Below are positions 1-5,378 of a stretch of DNA of 5,538 nt, one piece after another. The translations under genes and the position numbers were made by a program. Source of the stretch: an uncultured bacterium (GTDB taxonomy: Bacteria > Actinomycetota > Coriobacteriia > Coriobacteriales > Eggerthellaceae); assembly GCA_947649215.1 (NCBI GenBank), contig CANSQW010000098.1:1-5538 (forward strand). The letters are read 5' to 3'. Below the pieces are notes generated by a model, which was not told where the DNA came from, did no database searches, and saw only the letters and a list, made by a program, of their open reading frames with translations. Position 1 is the first letter of the stretch; the number at the start of each line of letters is the position of its first letter.

Positions 1-1
1 G

Positions 2-1834
2 CTCGTCGACGCCCGCGCCCAGCTGGACGCCTGCCGCGCCGAGCTTGCCCAGGGCCGTGCCGACTACGACGAGGCGCGCGCCGAGGCCGAGGATCGGTTC
101 GCCGACGCCGAGCGTCAGCTCGCCGAGGCGCGGCAGGCCATCGACGACATCCCGCAGGCCGAGTGGCTCGTCATGGACCGCACGAAGAACTACGGCGCGG
201 CCAGCTTCGCCGCCGACGCCGAGCGCGTGGACTCCATCGCCTCGGTGTTCCCCTTCATCTTCTTCCTGGTGGCGGCCTTGGTGGCGCTCACCACCATGAC
301 GCGCATGGTGGAGGAGGAGCGCGTGCTCATCGGCACCTACAAGGCGCTCGGCTACTCCAAGGCGCGCATCACGTCGAAGTACCTGCTCTACGCCGGCGCG
401 GCGTCGGTGTCCGGCGCAATCGCGGGCATCGCCGTGCTCTCGCAGGTGCTGCCGGCGGTCATCATGGAGGCGTACTCCATCATCTACTTCGTGCCGCGCG
501 GCCCGCTGCCCGTCGACTGGCCGCTGGCGCTTTTGGCGGCGGGCCTGGGGGTGGGCGTCACGCTCGTGGCCACCTGGGCTGCCGCCGCGGCCACCCTGCG
601 GGAGCGGCCGGCGGCCCTCATGCTGCCGCGCGCGCCCAAGGCCGGCCGGCGCATCCTTCTCGAGCGCGTCCGCCCGCTGTGGCGTCGGCTGAGCTTCTCG
701 TGGAAGGTGACCTTCCGCAACCTGTTCCGCTATAAGCGGCGCCTGGTCATGACCGTGATCGGCATCGCCGGCTGCACGGCGCTCCTGCTGACGGGCCTCG
801 GCCTCCAGAACGCCATCAACGACATCATCGACAAGCAGTACGGCGAGCTCGTGCGCTACAACGCGGCGGTGACGCTCGAGGACGACGCCGAGGAGGGGGC
901 TATCGCCCAGGTGGCCGCGCTCATGGGCTCGCCCGTCGCCGTCCACGAGGAGGCGGCCCTCGCGTCGGGCCCCGATGCCTCCGACGTCATGCTCACCCTG
1001 ACGGTGCCGACCGACCCTGACGCGCTGCAGGGCCTCTGGACGCTGCGCGAGCGCGAGGGCCGCGCGCCGCTCTCCCTGGGCGCGGACGGCGTGGTGGTGA
1101 CGGAGAAGCTCGCGCGCACGCTCGGCGTGGGGCCGGGCGACGTCATCACCCTGGCCGGCCAGGACGCGCTCGGCAACGCCACGGCCTCCACCCGGGAGCT
1201 CACGGTGACGGGCGTCATGGAGAACTACGTGTCCAACTACGTGCTGGCGGGCCCCGCGGCCTACGAGGCCGCCTACGGCGAGGCGCCCGCCTTCCGCACC
1301 GTGCTCGGCATGGCGGGAGACGACGACGCCTCCCAGGCCGCCTTCAGCGAGGCGGCACGGGCCACCGGCGCGGTGGAGACCGTCTCCTACAACGACGAGG
1401 TCGTCGACTCCTACCGCACCATGCTGCGCTCGGTGAACCTGGTGGTGGTCGTGCTCGTGGTGGCTGCCGCGGCGCTCGCCTTCATCGTGCTGTACAACCT
1501 CACCAACATCAACGTCACCGAGCGCGCCCGCGAGATAGCCACGCTCAAGGTGCTCGGCTTCACCGCCCACGAGGTGGACCTCTACATCTACCGCGAGATC
1601 GCGCTGCTCTCGATGATGGGCGCGCTCGCCGGCCTGGCGCTCGGCGTGCTCCTGGAGGGCTTCGTGGTGGTGACGGCCGAGGTAGATCAGGTGATGTTCG
1701 GCCGCGACATCCACGCCGTGAGCTTCGTCGCGGCCTTCCTGCTGACCATGGCCTTCACCTTCCTGGTGATGCTGGTCATGCGCCGCAAGCTCTCTGCCGT
1801 CGACATGGTGGAGTCCCTCAAGAGCAACGAGTAG
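2..1834 (+). CDS. FtsX/MacB-type ABC transporter permease, 5'-truncated by the window edge
   Basis: This is the C-terminal 610 residues of a membrane permease subunit of an ABC exporter or lipoprotein/peptide-type transporter; the true start lies upstream of the window. Visible residues 1-57 are an Ala/Glu/Arg/Gln-rich coiled coil with no stop in frame from position 2, so the ATG at 173 is internal. A first FtsX-like domain follows: helices about 79-100, 127-150 and 174-199, with the typical motif EEERVLIGTYKALGYS at 104-119. A helix at 249-269 leads into an extracytoplasmic domain (about 270-478). The second FtsX domain has helices at 479-501, 533-556 and 573-593 and the matching motif TERAREIATLKVLGF at 506-520. 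Paired FtsX domains with a coiled coil between extracytoplasmic parts are usual in large single-chain permeases of Gram-positive bacteria. The partner ATPase is not in the window, and the substrate cannot be read from the sequence. The family call is secure. Confidence 0.93.
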   Translation, partial: LVDARAQLDACRAELAQGRADYDEARAEAEDRFADAERQLAEARQAIDDIPQAEWLVMDRTKNYGAASFAADAERVDSIASVFPFIFFLVAALVALTTMTRMVEEERVLIGTYKALGYSKARITSKYLLYAGAASVSGAIAGIAVLSQVLPAVIMEAYSIIYFVPRGPLPVDWPLALLAAGLGVGVTLVATWAAAAATLRERPAALMLPRAPKAGRRILLERVRPLWRRLSFSWKVTFRNLFRYKRRLVMTVIGIAGCTALLLTGLGLQNAINDIIDKQYGELVRYNAAVTLEDDAEEGAIAQVAALMGSPVAVHEEAALASGPDASDVMLTLTVPTDPDALQGLWTLREREGRAPLSLGADGVVVTEKLARTLGVGPGDVITLAGQDALGNATASTRELTVTGVMENYVSNYVLAGPAAYEAAYGEAPAFRTVLGMAGDDDASQAAFSEAARATGAVETVSYNDEVVDSYRTMLRSVNLVVVVLVVAAAALAFIVLYNLTNINVTERAREIATLKVLGFTAHEVDLYIYREIALLSMMGALAGLALGVLLEGFVVVTAEVDQVMFGRDIHAVSFVAAFLLTMAFTFLVMLVMRRKLSAVDMVESLKSNE

Positions 1835-1876
1835 CGTCCCCGCCTTTTCGCCTGCCCATCGTTTTCCCAGGTCAGG

Positions 1877-1899
1877 GCCATGGTTTATGCCATGGTTTA
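1877..1899 (+). repeat. Two tandem copies of GCCATGGTTTA with a 12-bp period
   Basis: GCCATGGTTTA occurs at 1877-1887 and again at 1889-1899, separated by one T. The period of 12 bp is close to one helical turn, so a protein binding both copies would sit on nearly the same face of the DNA. Each copy contains the palindrome CCATGG. The site lies about 165 bp upstream of the cytochrome start, in the only sizeable gap before that gene. It could be a binding site for an activator such as a LuxR-family protein; this is inference. Confidence 0.6.
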
Positions 1900-1925
1900 G
1901 GGAAATACACCTTTTTGCCGCCCTT

Positions 1926-1937
1926 TGGCAGATGCCA
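1926..1937. repeat. Small palindrome TGGCAGATGCCA
   Basis: Perfect 5-bp arms (TGGCA / TGCCA) separated by two bases. It lies 27 bp downstream of the tandem repeats and may be part of the same control region. It is short enough to occur by chance in GC-rich DNA. Confidence 0.3.
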
Positions 1938-2050
1938 GGCGCGGGGCAGGGGGGCACAATCGGGTCAAAGCTCGCGCCTCCGAGGGGAGCGCGGGCGAGA
2001 GAGAGGGAGGCCTCCCGCGCGGCGCCTGGCGCGGCGCAGGAAGGCGAGAG

Positions 2051-2064
2051 GGAAAGAGGTACCC
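2051..2064 (+). promoter_or_regulatory. Ribosome binding site of the cytochrome gene
   Basis: A purine-rich stretch GGAAAGAGG (2051-2059) ends five bases before the ATG at 2065. It decides the start: the same frame is open back to a TTG at 1915, but those 50 upstream codons give a low-complexity Arg/Gly/Ala peptide unlike any export signal, whereas the ATG at 2065 yields a normal Lys-rich N-terminus and membrane anchor. Confidence 0.7.
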
Positions 2065-2742
2065 ATGACGACAGAGGAGAAGAAGGCGAGTCCCAAGCGC
2101 CCCAAGAAGGCGCCGGTGATCATCGGCGTCGTGGCCGCCATCGTGGTGGTCGCAGGGGCCGGCATGTGGGTCTGGCACGAGCAGCCCAGCTTCTGCGGGG
2201 CCATCTGCCACGTGCCCATGGACCCGTACCTGGAGACCTACGAGGCCGAGCCCGGCCAGGCCGGCACTGACAAGTGGGGCAACGAGGTGACGGATGCCGC
2301 GGCCATGACGGCGGCTTACCACCGCGCCGAGGCGGACTCGTCCTGCCTGGACTGCCATACCCCGGTGCTCAGCGAGCAGATCTCCGAGGGCATCAACTGG
2401 GTGAGCGGCAACTACGAGGTGGTGCTGAACGACACCTACGACGGCGTCCTGCTCGAGCGGAGCGCATCCCAGCTCACCGAGGCGTCTGGCGTGGCGAAGG
2501 ACGAGCTGTGCCTCAACGACAGCTGTCATCCCATGACCCGCGAGGAGCTGGCGGAGCAGACGGCCGACCGTGCGTTCAACCCCCACGTGATCCAGCACGA
2601 CAAGCTCGACTGCACCACGTGCCACAAGGCCCACCGCGCCTCGGTGTACTACTGCACCCAGTGCCATGACGAGGCCGAGGACGACCTGCCCGCTGGCTGG
2701 CTGTCCATGAAGGAGGCCGGCGCGCTGCCCGCCACCGCCTAA
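2065..2742 (+). CDS. Membrane-anchored multihaem cytochrome c (NapC/NirT/NrfH-like), electron donor to a flavin reductase
   Basis: A 225-residue protein with a Lys-rich cytoplasmic N-terminus (1-16), one uncleaved signal-anchor helix (17-37) and an extracytoplasmic haem domain. Possible haem c sites in order: CGAICH (44-49, three residues between cysteines), CLDCH (94-98), CLNDSCH (149-155, four residues between), CTTCH (183-187) and CTQCH (197-201). Three are canonical CXXCH and two are spaced variants, so it carries between three and five haems. His 86, 174, 178 and 190 and Met 52 and 157 are candidate distal ligands. Small cytochromes of this kind take electrons from menaquinol and pass them to a periplasmic-side flavoprotein, as in the Cgr1/Cgr2 pair of Eggerthella lenta. 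The reductase partner lies 92 bp downstream on the same strand, probably in the same operon. Because that reductase is truncated and fused, this cytochrome may lack its normal local partner. Confidence 0.9.
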   Translation: MTTEEKKASPKRPKKAPVIIGVVAAIVVVAGAGMWVWHEQPSFCGAICHVPMDPYLETYEAEPGQAGTDKWGNEVTDAAAMTAAYHRAEADSSCLDCHTPVLSEQISEGINWVSGNYEVVLNDTYDGVLLERSASQLTEASGVAKDELCLNDSCHPMTREELAEQTADRAFNPHVIQHDKLDCTTCHKAHRASVYYCTQCHDEAEDDLPAGWLSMKEAGALPATA

Positions 2743-2754
2743 GCCCATCGCGCT

Positions 2755-2809
2755 GGCCCTGCGCGGGCCGCACGCCCTTGATCGAACACCCGCCGCGCCC
2801 TGAGGCGCG
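2755..2809 (+). other. Two GC-rich hairpins in the cytochrome-reductase spacer
   Basis: The first hairpin has arms GGCCC (2755-2759) and GGGCC (2765-2769) around a 5-base loop. The second has arms CGCGCC (2794-2799) and GGCGCG (2804-2809) around the tetraloop CTGA. Neither is followed by a T-run, so they are unlikely to be full terminators. The second ends 10 bases before the reductase Shine-Dalgarno, where it could influence mRNA stability or set the ratio of cytochrome to reductase. In DNA this GC-rich, such stems also arise by chance. Confidence 0.4.
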
Positions 2810-2819
2810 CGGCTTCCCG

Positions 2820-2834
2820 AAGGAGGAACCCATC
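2820..2834 (+). promoter_or_regulatory. Strong ribosome binding site of the reductase-regulator fusion
   Basis: AAGGAGG at 2820-2826 is a near-perfect Shine-Dalgarno, with 8 bases to the ATG at 2835. It fixes the start. An in-frame TTG at 2778 would add 19 residues before the Tat signal and has no such site. Confidence 0.85.
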
Positions 2835-4140
2835 ATGTCCAAGCCTGCTTCCAACCTGTCGCGTCGCGATCTGCTCAAGTTCGGCGGCCTCTCCGCCGTC
2901 GGCGCCCTGGGGATGTCGGCCCTGGCCGGCTGCTCGCCCAAGGTCGTCGCCCCCGAGGGCGGCGTGCCCAAGGCCGGCAGCACCGCCGCCAGCACCGGCT
3001 CCGCCGAAGGCGTGCCGTCGTTCCTGCTGACCCCCGAGCCGGTGACCGAGTTCGACGAGACCAAGGAGTACGACGTGGTCGTGGTGGGCGCCGGCGAGTC
3101 CGGCCTGGCCGCCATCCACGCCGCGCGTGCCGCCGGCGCCTCGGTGGGCGTGCTCCAGAGCCTGTCCATCGTGCAGACCGCCGGCAACATGGGCGCGTCG
3201 GTCGACCTGTCCCAGACGAGCGAGGCCGGCATCAAGGCCGTCGTCTCCTACATCAGCTACAAGAGCGACTACCGCTCCAGCGCCGAGCAGGTGGAGGCGT
3301 GGGCCCGCAACTCCCAGGAGGCGCTCGCCTGGTGGGAGGAGGCCGCGGCCGCCGGCGGCAGCGTCTCGAAGCCCTACGACTACGTGGTCAACTGCAACGG
3401 CTACGACGTGTACTTCCACGCCAACACCTACTTCCATGACGAGGGCCATCAGAAGGGCGCGCTCGTCATCGGCGACGCCGTGCAGGCCGAGGGCGCCGAG
3501 ATCTTCTTCGAGACCCCCTGCGTGCAACTGCTCAAGGAGGGCGACCGCGTGGCGGGCGCCATCGGCGAGGCCGCTGACGGCAGCCACATCCTGCTCCGCG
3601 CCACCAAGGGCGTCATCATCGCTGCCGGCGACTACGTGGGCGACTCCGAGATGCTCGAGTTCTACACCCCCGACGCCAAGGGCCTGCACCAGGCCGTGGA
3701 CTTCCGCAACGGCACCGGCCTGAAGGCCGCCATGTGGGTGGGCGCCCAGATGTGCCCGGCCTCCCACACCAAGATGGTGCACGGCGAGGGCCCGAAAGTG
3801 CGCTTCGAGATGCCCTATCTGTTCCTCGACCGCCACGGCAAGCGCTTCATGGACGAGGGCTGCTGCCGCATGGGCTACCTCAACGAGTTCACCAACAAGT
3901 ACCTGGCCGAGGTGGACTTCGCCGAGGACACCGCCGTCAAGTTCTTCTCCATCGTGCCCACCAACTGGCAGGAGCACTACGACGCGTGGAAGCCGTTCTC
4001 TGACATCTCCATCCACAACGCCTACCGCAACGTCGATCCCGAGGCGTGGATCAAGGGCGAGACCCTGGAGGAGCTGGCGGCCAACATGATCGCCTACGCC
4101 GACGAGCAGAAGTGGGCCCACGACTACACCGTGGAGGCCG
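2835..4140 (+). other. Reductase portion of the fusion: Tat lipoprotein FAD-dependent reductase missing its C-terminal part
   Basis: Residues 1-~437. The Tat signal and lipobox (Cys33) predict a folded, cofactor-loaded protein exported and anchored by lipid outside the membrane. Family landmarks in order: Rossmann motif GAGESG (85-90); QTAGNMGASVD (114-124), corresponding to the FAD/active-site loop; KGVIIAAGDYVGD (258-270), corresponding to the ILATGG-type strand; VDFRNGTGLKAAMWVGAQM (288-306), corresponding to the NTGDG-type motif; and GKRFMDEGCCR ending at Arg345, whose spacing matches the catalytic arginine of flavocytochrome c fumarate reductases (RFVNEITTR in Shewanella, aligned from memory). 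The C-terminal active-site segment (HHTMGG-type) and the final FAD-binding segment (G-x-NRLGG-type) are absent, so flavin and substrate binding would be incomplete. The substrate is unknown. Full-length relatives are about 500-600 residues. The end is approximate (about 4128-4146). Confidence 0.8.
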
Positions 4141-5159
4141 TCTCGTCGCTTTCCACCTTGCGCGTGGTGCTGTGCTTCTCGTCGGCCTACGTGCTGGGCG
4201 GCTTCCTCGCCTTCCTCGGCAACGGCATGGCGCCGCTCCAGCTGGCGGTGCTCCTGGTGGCCCTGCCCCTCACCGCCTGCGCCTGCGTGCGCGCGGCGTT
4301 CCGCAGCATTCCCGAGGCGGCGTTGCCCCGCCGCCTGTTCCCGCGCTTCTCCTATCCCTGGAAGCTCTACGTCCTCATGGCCCTGTACTCCTTCGCCTAC
4401 GGCCTGCGGCAGATGCAGATGGTGGCCGGCACCGGGCGCGGCTCCACCTACGCCACGATGATCGCCGCCGCGGTCGTGTTCGCCTCGGCGTGGTTCTTCG
4501 CCGACCGCGTGGTGCTCATCAAGGCATCGCGGGCGCCCATGCTGTTCATGGTCTGCGGCTTTCTGCTCGTGCCCGCCCAGAGCGTGATGGGCGACGCGGT
4601 GTCGAGCTACCTCATCTCCACCAGCTACACGCTCATGCACGTGTTCACGCTGGTGCTCCTGTGCTCCATGGCGCGCAAGAGCGGCGTGCCGGCGCCGGTG
4701 CTCGTGGCGCCGCTCTATGCGGTGCAGCTGCTGACCATGGCGGGCGTGGGGGTGGATGCGGGCCTGGGCGCGCTGGGGATGTCGGCGGTCGCCCAGTCCA
4801 CGGTGTCGGTGGTGATGGTGGCGCTGCTCGTGGCGCTCATCACCCTGCTGCTCCTCTCGGAGCGGCGCTGGGACTCGCACTGGACCGTCGTGCTCGATGA
4901 CGACAGCCTGGCGGAGGAGTCCCGTCGCGAGGAGGCGGTCGCCGCCCGCTGCGACGAGCTGTCCGCCCGCTGCGGCCTGAGCCCGCGCGAGGACGAGATC
5001 ATGCGCCTGCTGGCGCGCAAGAAGACCATGGCGGCCATCGCCCGCGACCTCTACATCGCCGAGGGAACCGTCAAGGCCCACGTCCGCCACATCTACGAGA
5101 AGGCGGGCATCAACACGCGCAAGGAGCTTCTCGAGCTGCTCGGCGTGGGGGATGGGTAG
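2835..5159 (+). CDS. In-frame fusion: Tat-exported FAD-dependent reductase (3'-truncated) joined to a membrane LuxR-family regulator (5'-truncated)
   Basis: A single 774-residue open frame combines two protein families not normally joined. Residues 1-33 are a Tat signal with SRRDLLKF (9-16) and lipobox LAGC (30-33). Residues 79-~433 are the FAD_binding_2 part of a fumarate/urocanate-reductase-like flavoprotein, with dinucleotide motif GAGESG (85-90). After about residue 437 the sequence becomes a polytopic membrane domain with eight hydrophobic helices (about 442-461, 467-486, 509-528, 538-556, 568-586, 594-613, 619-640, 653-674). It ends in a LuxR-type helix-turn-helix (713-769). By eye, alanine and valine codon choice also shifts near the join, from mostly GCC to more GCG and GTG. 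Reductase C-terminal motifs and the first helices expected of the regulator are both missing. No stop, frameshift or start signal lies at the join. It may be a genomic deletion, an assembly chimera, or a genuine novel sensor. The reading frame is certain; the function is not. Confidence 0.85.
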   Translation: MSKPASNLSRRDLLKFGGLSAVGALGMSALAGCSPKVVAPEGGVPKAGSTAASTGSAEGVPSFLLTPEPVTEFDETKEYDVVVVGAGESGLAAIHAARAAGASVGVLQSLSIVQTAGNMGASVDLSQTSEAGIKAVVSYISYKSDYRSSAEQVEAWARNSQEALAWWEEAAAAGGSVSKPYDYVVNCNGYDVYFHANTYFHDEGHQKGALVIGDAVQAEGAEIFFETPCVQLLKEGDRVAGAIGEAADGSHILLRATKGVIIAAGDYVGDSEMLEFYTPDAKGLHQAVDFRNGTGLKAAMWVGAQMCPASHTKMVHGEGPKVRFEMPYLFLDRHGKRFMDEGCCRMGYLNEFTNKYLAEVDFAEDTAVKFFSIVPTNWQEHYDAWKPFSDISIHNAYRNVDPEAWIKGETLEELAANMIAYADEQKWAHDYTVEAVSSLSTLRVVLCFSSAYVLGGFLAFLGNGMAPLQLAVLLVALPLTACACVRAAFRSIPEAALPRRLFPRFSYPWKLYVLMALYSFAYGLRQMQMVAGTGRGSTYATMIAAAVVFASAWFFADRVVLIKASRAPMLFMVCGFLLVPAQSVMGDAVSSYLISTSYTLMHVFTLVLLCSMARKSGVPAPVLVAPLYAVQLLTMAGVGVDAGLGALGMSAVAQSTVSVVMVALLVALITLLLLSERRWDSHWTVVLDDDSLAEESRREEAVAARCDELSARCGLSPREDEIMRLLARKKTMAAIARDLYIAEGTVKAHVRHIYEKAGINTRKELLELLGVGDG
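4141..5159 (+). other. Regulator portion of the fusion: membrane LuxR-family transcription factor missing its N-terminal helices
   Basis: Residues ~437-774. The eight helices have a basic loop after the second (R486, R490, R499, R500, R504, K510). This resembles the central cytoplasmic loop of a 12-helix MFS-like fold, so these would be helices 5-12 with helices 1-4 lost. After the last helix a cytoplasmic linker (675-712) leads to the DNA-binding domain. That domain has LSPREDEIMRLLARKK (715-730), IARDLYIAEGTVKAHV (735-750, holding the recognition helix) and HIYEKAGINTRKELLELL (752-769), a complete LuxR/GerE motif. Regulators with a 12-helix membrane domain and LuxR C-terminus are abundant in Eggerthellaceae, usually about 450-500 residues and often next to reductase genes they may control. 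No ribosome binding site is visible before internal ATG codons such as 4227, so separate translation is unlikely. Confidence 0.8.
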
Positions 5160-5164
5160 GACGA

Positions 5165-5199
5165 TTCGCCCGTTTTGTCCCCTTGGCGGGAACGAAGGG
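5165..5199 (+). terminator. Possible terminator hairpin after the fusion gene
   Basis: Six bases after the TAG stop, TTCGCCCG (5165-5172) can pair with CGGG-AA-CGAA (5187-5196, two bases bulged). A competing stem pairs CCCTT (5180-5184) with AAGGG (5195-5199). No clear T-run follows, so intrinsic termination is weakly supported. Confidence 0.3.
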
Positions 5200-5364
5200 C
5201 CCCCATTACCTCATTTCATGGGATAACCCGGCGCTGACCGGGTGATATATTTCCATATCAGCCGAAAGGTACTAGAGTTTCCACCCTTTTTTAAGTGGTT
5301 TGGGGGGATGCATCGATCCTTTCGGAGAGGGTAAAGTGCCCTCTGGAAGCTCAACCGGATGATG
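5200..5364 (+). promoter_or_regulatory. AT-richer intergenic region upstream of the zinc-ribbon gene; probable promoter and leader
   Basis: This part of the 219-bp gap (5160-5378) has no gene and drops clearly in GC content. It contains two abutting inverted repeats (5226-5260) and a third stem, AGAGGG (5326-5331) with CCCTCT (5339-5344), around a 7-base loop. I could not assign a convincing -35/-10 pair. Promoter activity is inferred from composition and position. Confidence 0.4.
5226..5260. repeat. Two abutting inverted repeats
   Basis: ACCCGG (5226-5231) and CCGGGT (5238-5243) form a perfect 6-bp dyad around six bases. TGATAT (5243-5248) and ATATCA (5255-5260) form a second perfect 6-bp dyad, also around six bases, sharing the T at 5243. 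The centres are about 17 bp apart. The second, TGATATATTTCCATATCA, is AT-rich and operator-like. The first could form an RNA hairpin if transcribed. Confidence 0.5.
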
Positions 5365-5378
5365 AAAGGAATGCTCCC
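5364..5378 (+). promoter_or_regulatory. Ribosome binding site of the zinc-ribbon gene
   Basis: GAAAGGA at 5364-5370 lies 8 bases before the ATG at 5379. It decides between that ATG and the ATG at 5371, which directly abuts the purine run and opens a different frame that reads as a low-complexity shadow. Confidence 0.7.

Larger units (their letters stand above)
1835..2064 (+). promoter_or_regulatory. Intergenic region upstream of the cytochrome gene; probable promoter/operator region
   Basis: This 230-bp gap has no credible gene. Its first ~90 bases are less GC-rich than the flanking genes and hold a tandem 12-bp repeat (1877-1899) and a short palindrome (1926-1937). The remainder up to 2064 is purine-rich leader. 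I found no convincing -35/-10 pair: CACAAT at 1955-1960 resembles a -10 box but has no matching -35 at normal spacing. A terminator for the permease gene is not obvious. The regulatory role is inferred from position and repeats only. Confidence 0.4.

Noticed and set aside
1915..2064. TTG start extending the cytochrome by 50 residues
   Set aside because: The added residues are low-complexity Arg/Gly/Ala and would bury the signal anchor; the ATG at 2065 has a well-placed Shine-Dalgarno.
1897..2748. A 283-codon open frame on the - strand opposite the cytochrome
   Set aside because: The + strand has five ordered haem-type motifs, a membrane anchor and a ribosome binding site. The antisense product is low-complexity Val/Leu/Gly/His sequence.
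2778..2834. TTG start extending the reductase by 19 residues
   Set aside because: It would sit before a normal Tat signal, overlaps a hairpin and the Shine-Dalgarno, and has no ribosome binding site of its own.
4046..4900. A 284-codon + strand frame overlapping the junction, considered as a possible sign of a frameshift
   Set aside because: Its product is Arg/Gly/His-rich shadow sequence. The main frame shows reductase motifs before the join and helices plus HTH after it, so no frameshift is needed.
2739..5090. A 783-codon open frame on the - strand opposite the fusion gene
   Set aside because: It is His/Gly/Arg/Ala-rich with no recognisable domain. It mirrors the codon bias of the + strand gene, which shows clear motifs throughout. 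Long antisense frames are expected in DNA this GC-rich.
5244..5275. Promoter elements TATATT (5246-5251) and TACTAG (5270-5275)
   Set aside because: TATATT and TACTAG each resemble a -10 box, but neither has a recognisable -35 at 16-18 bp, so no promoter is called.
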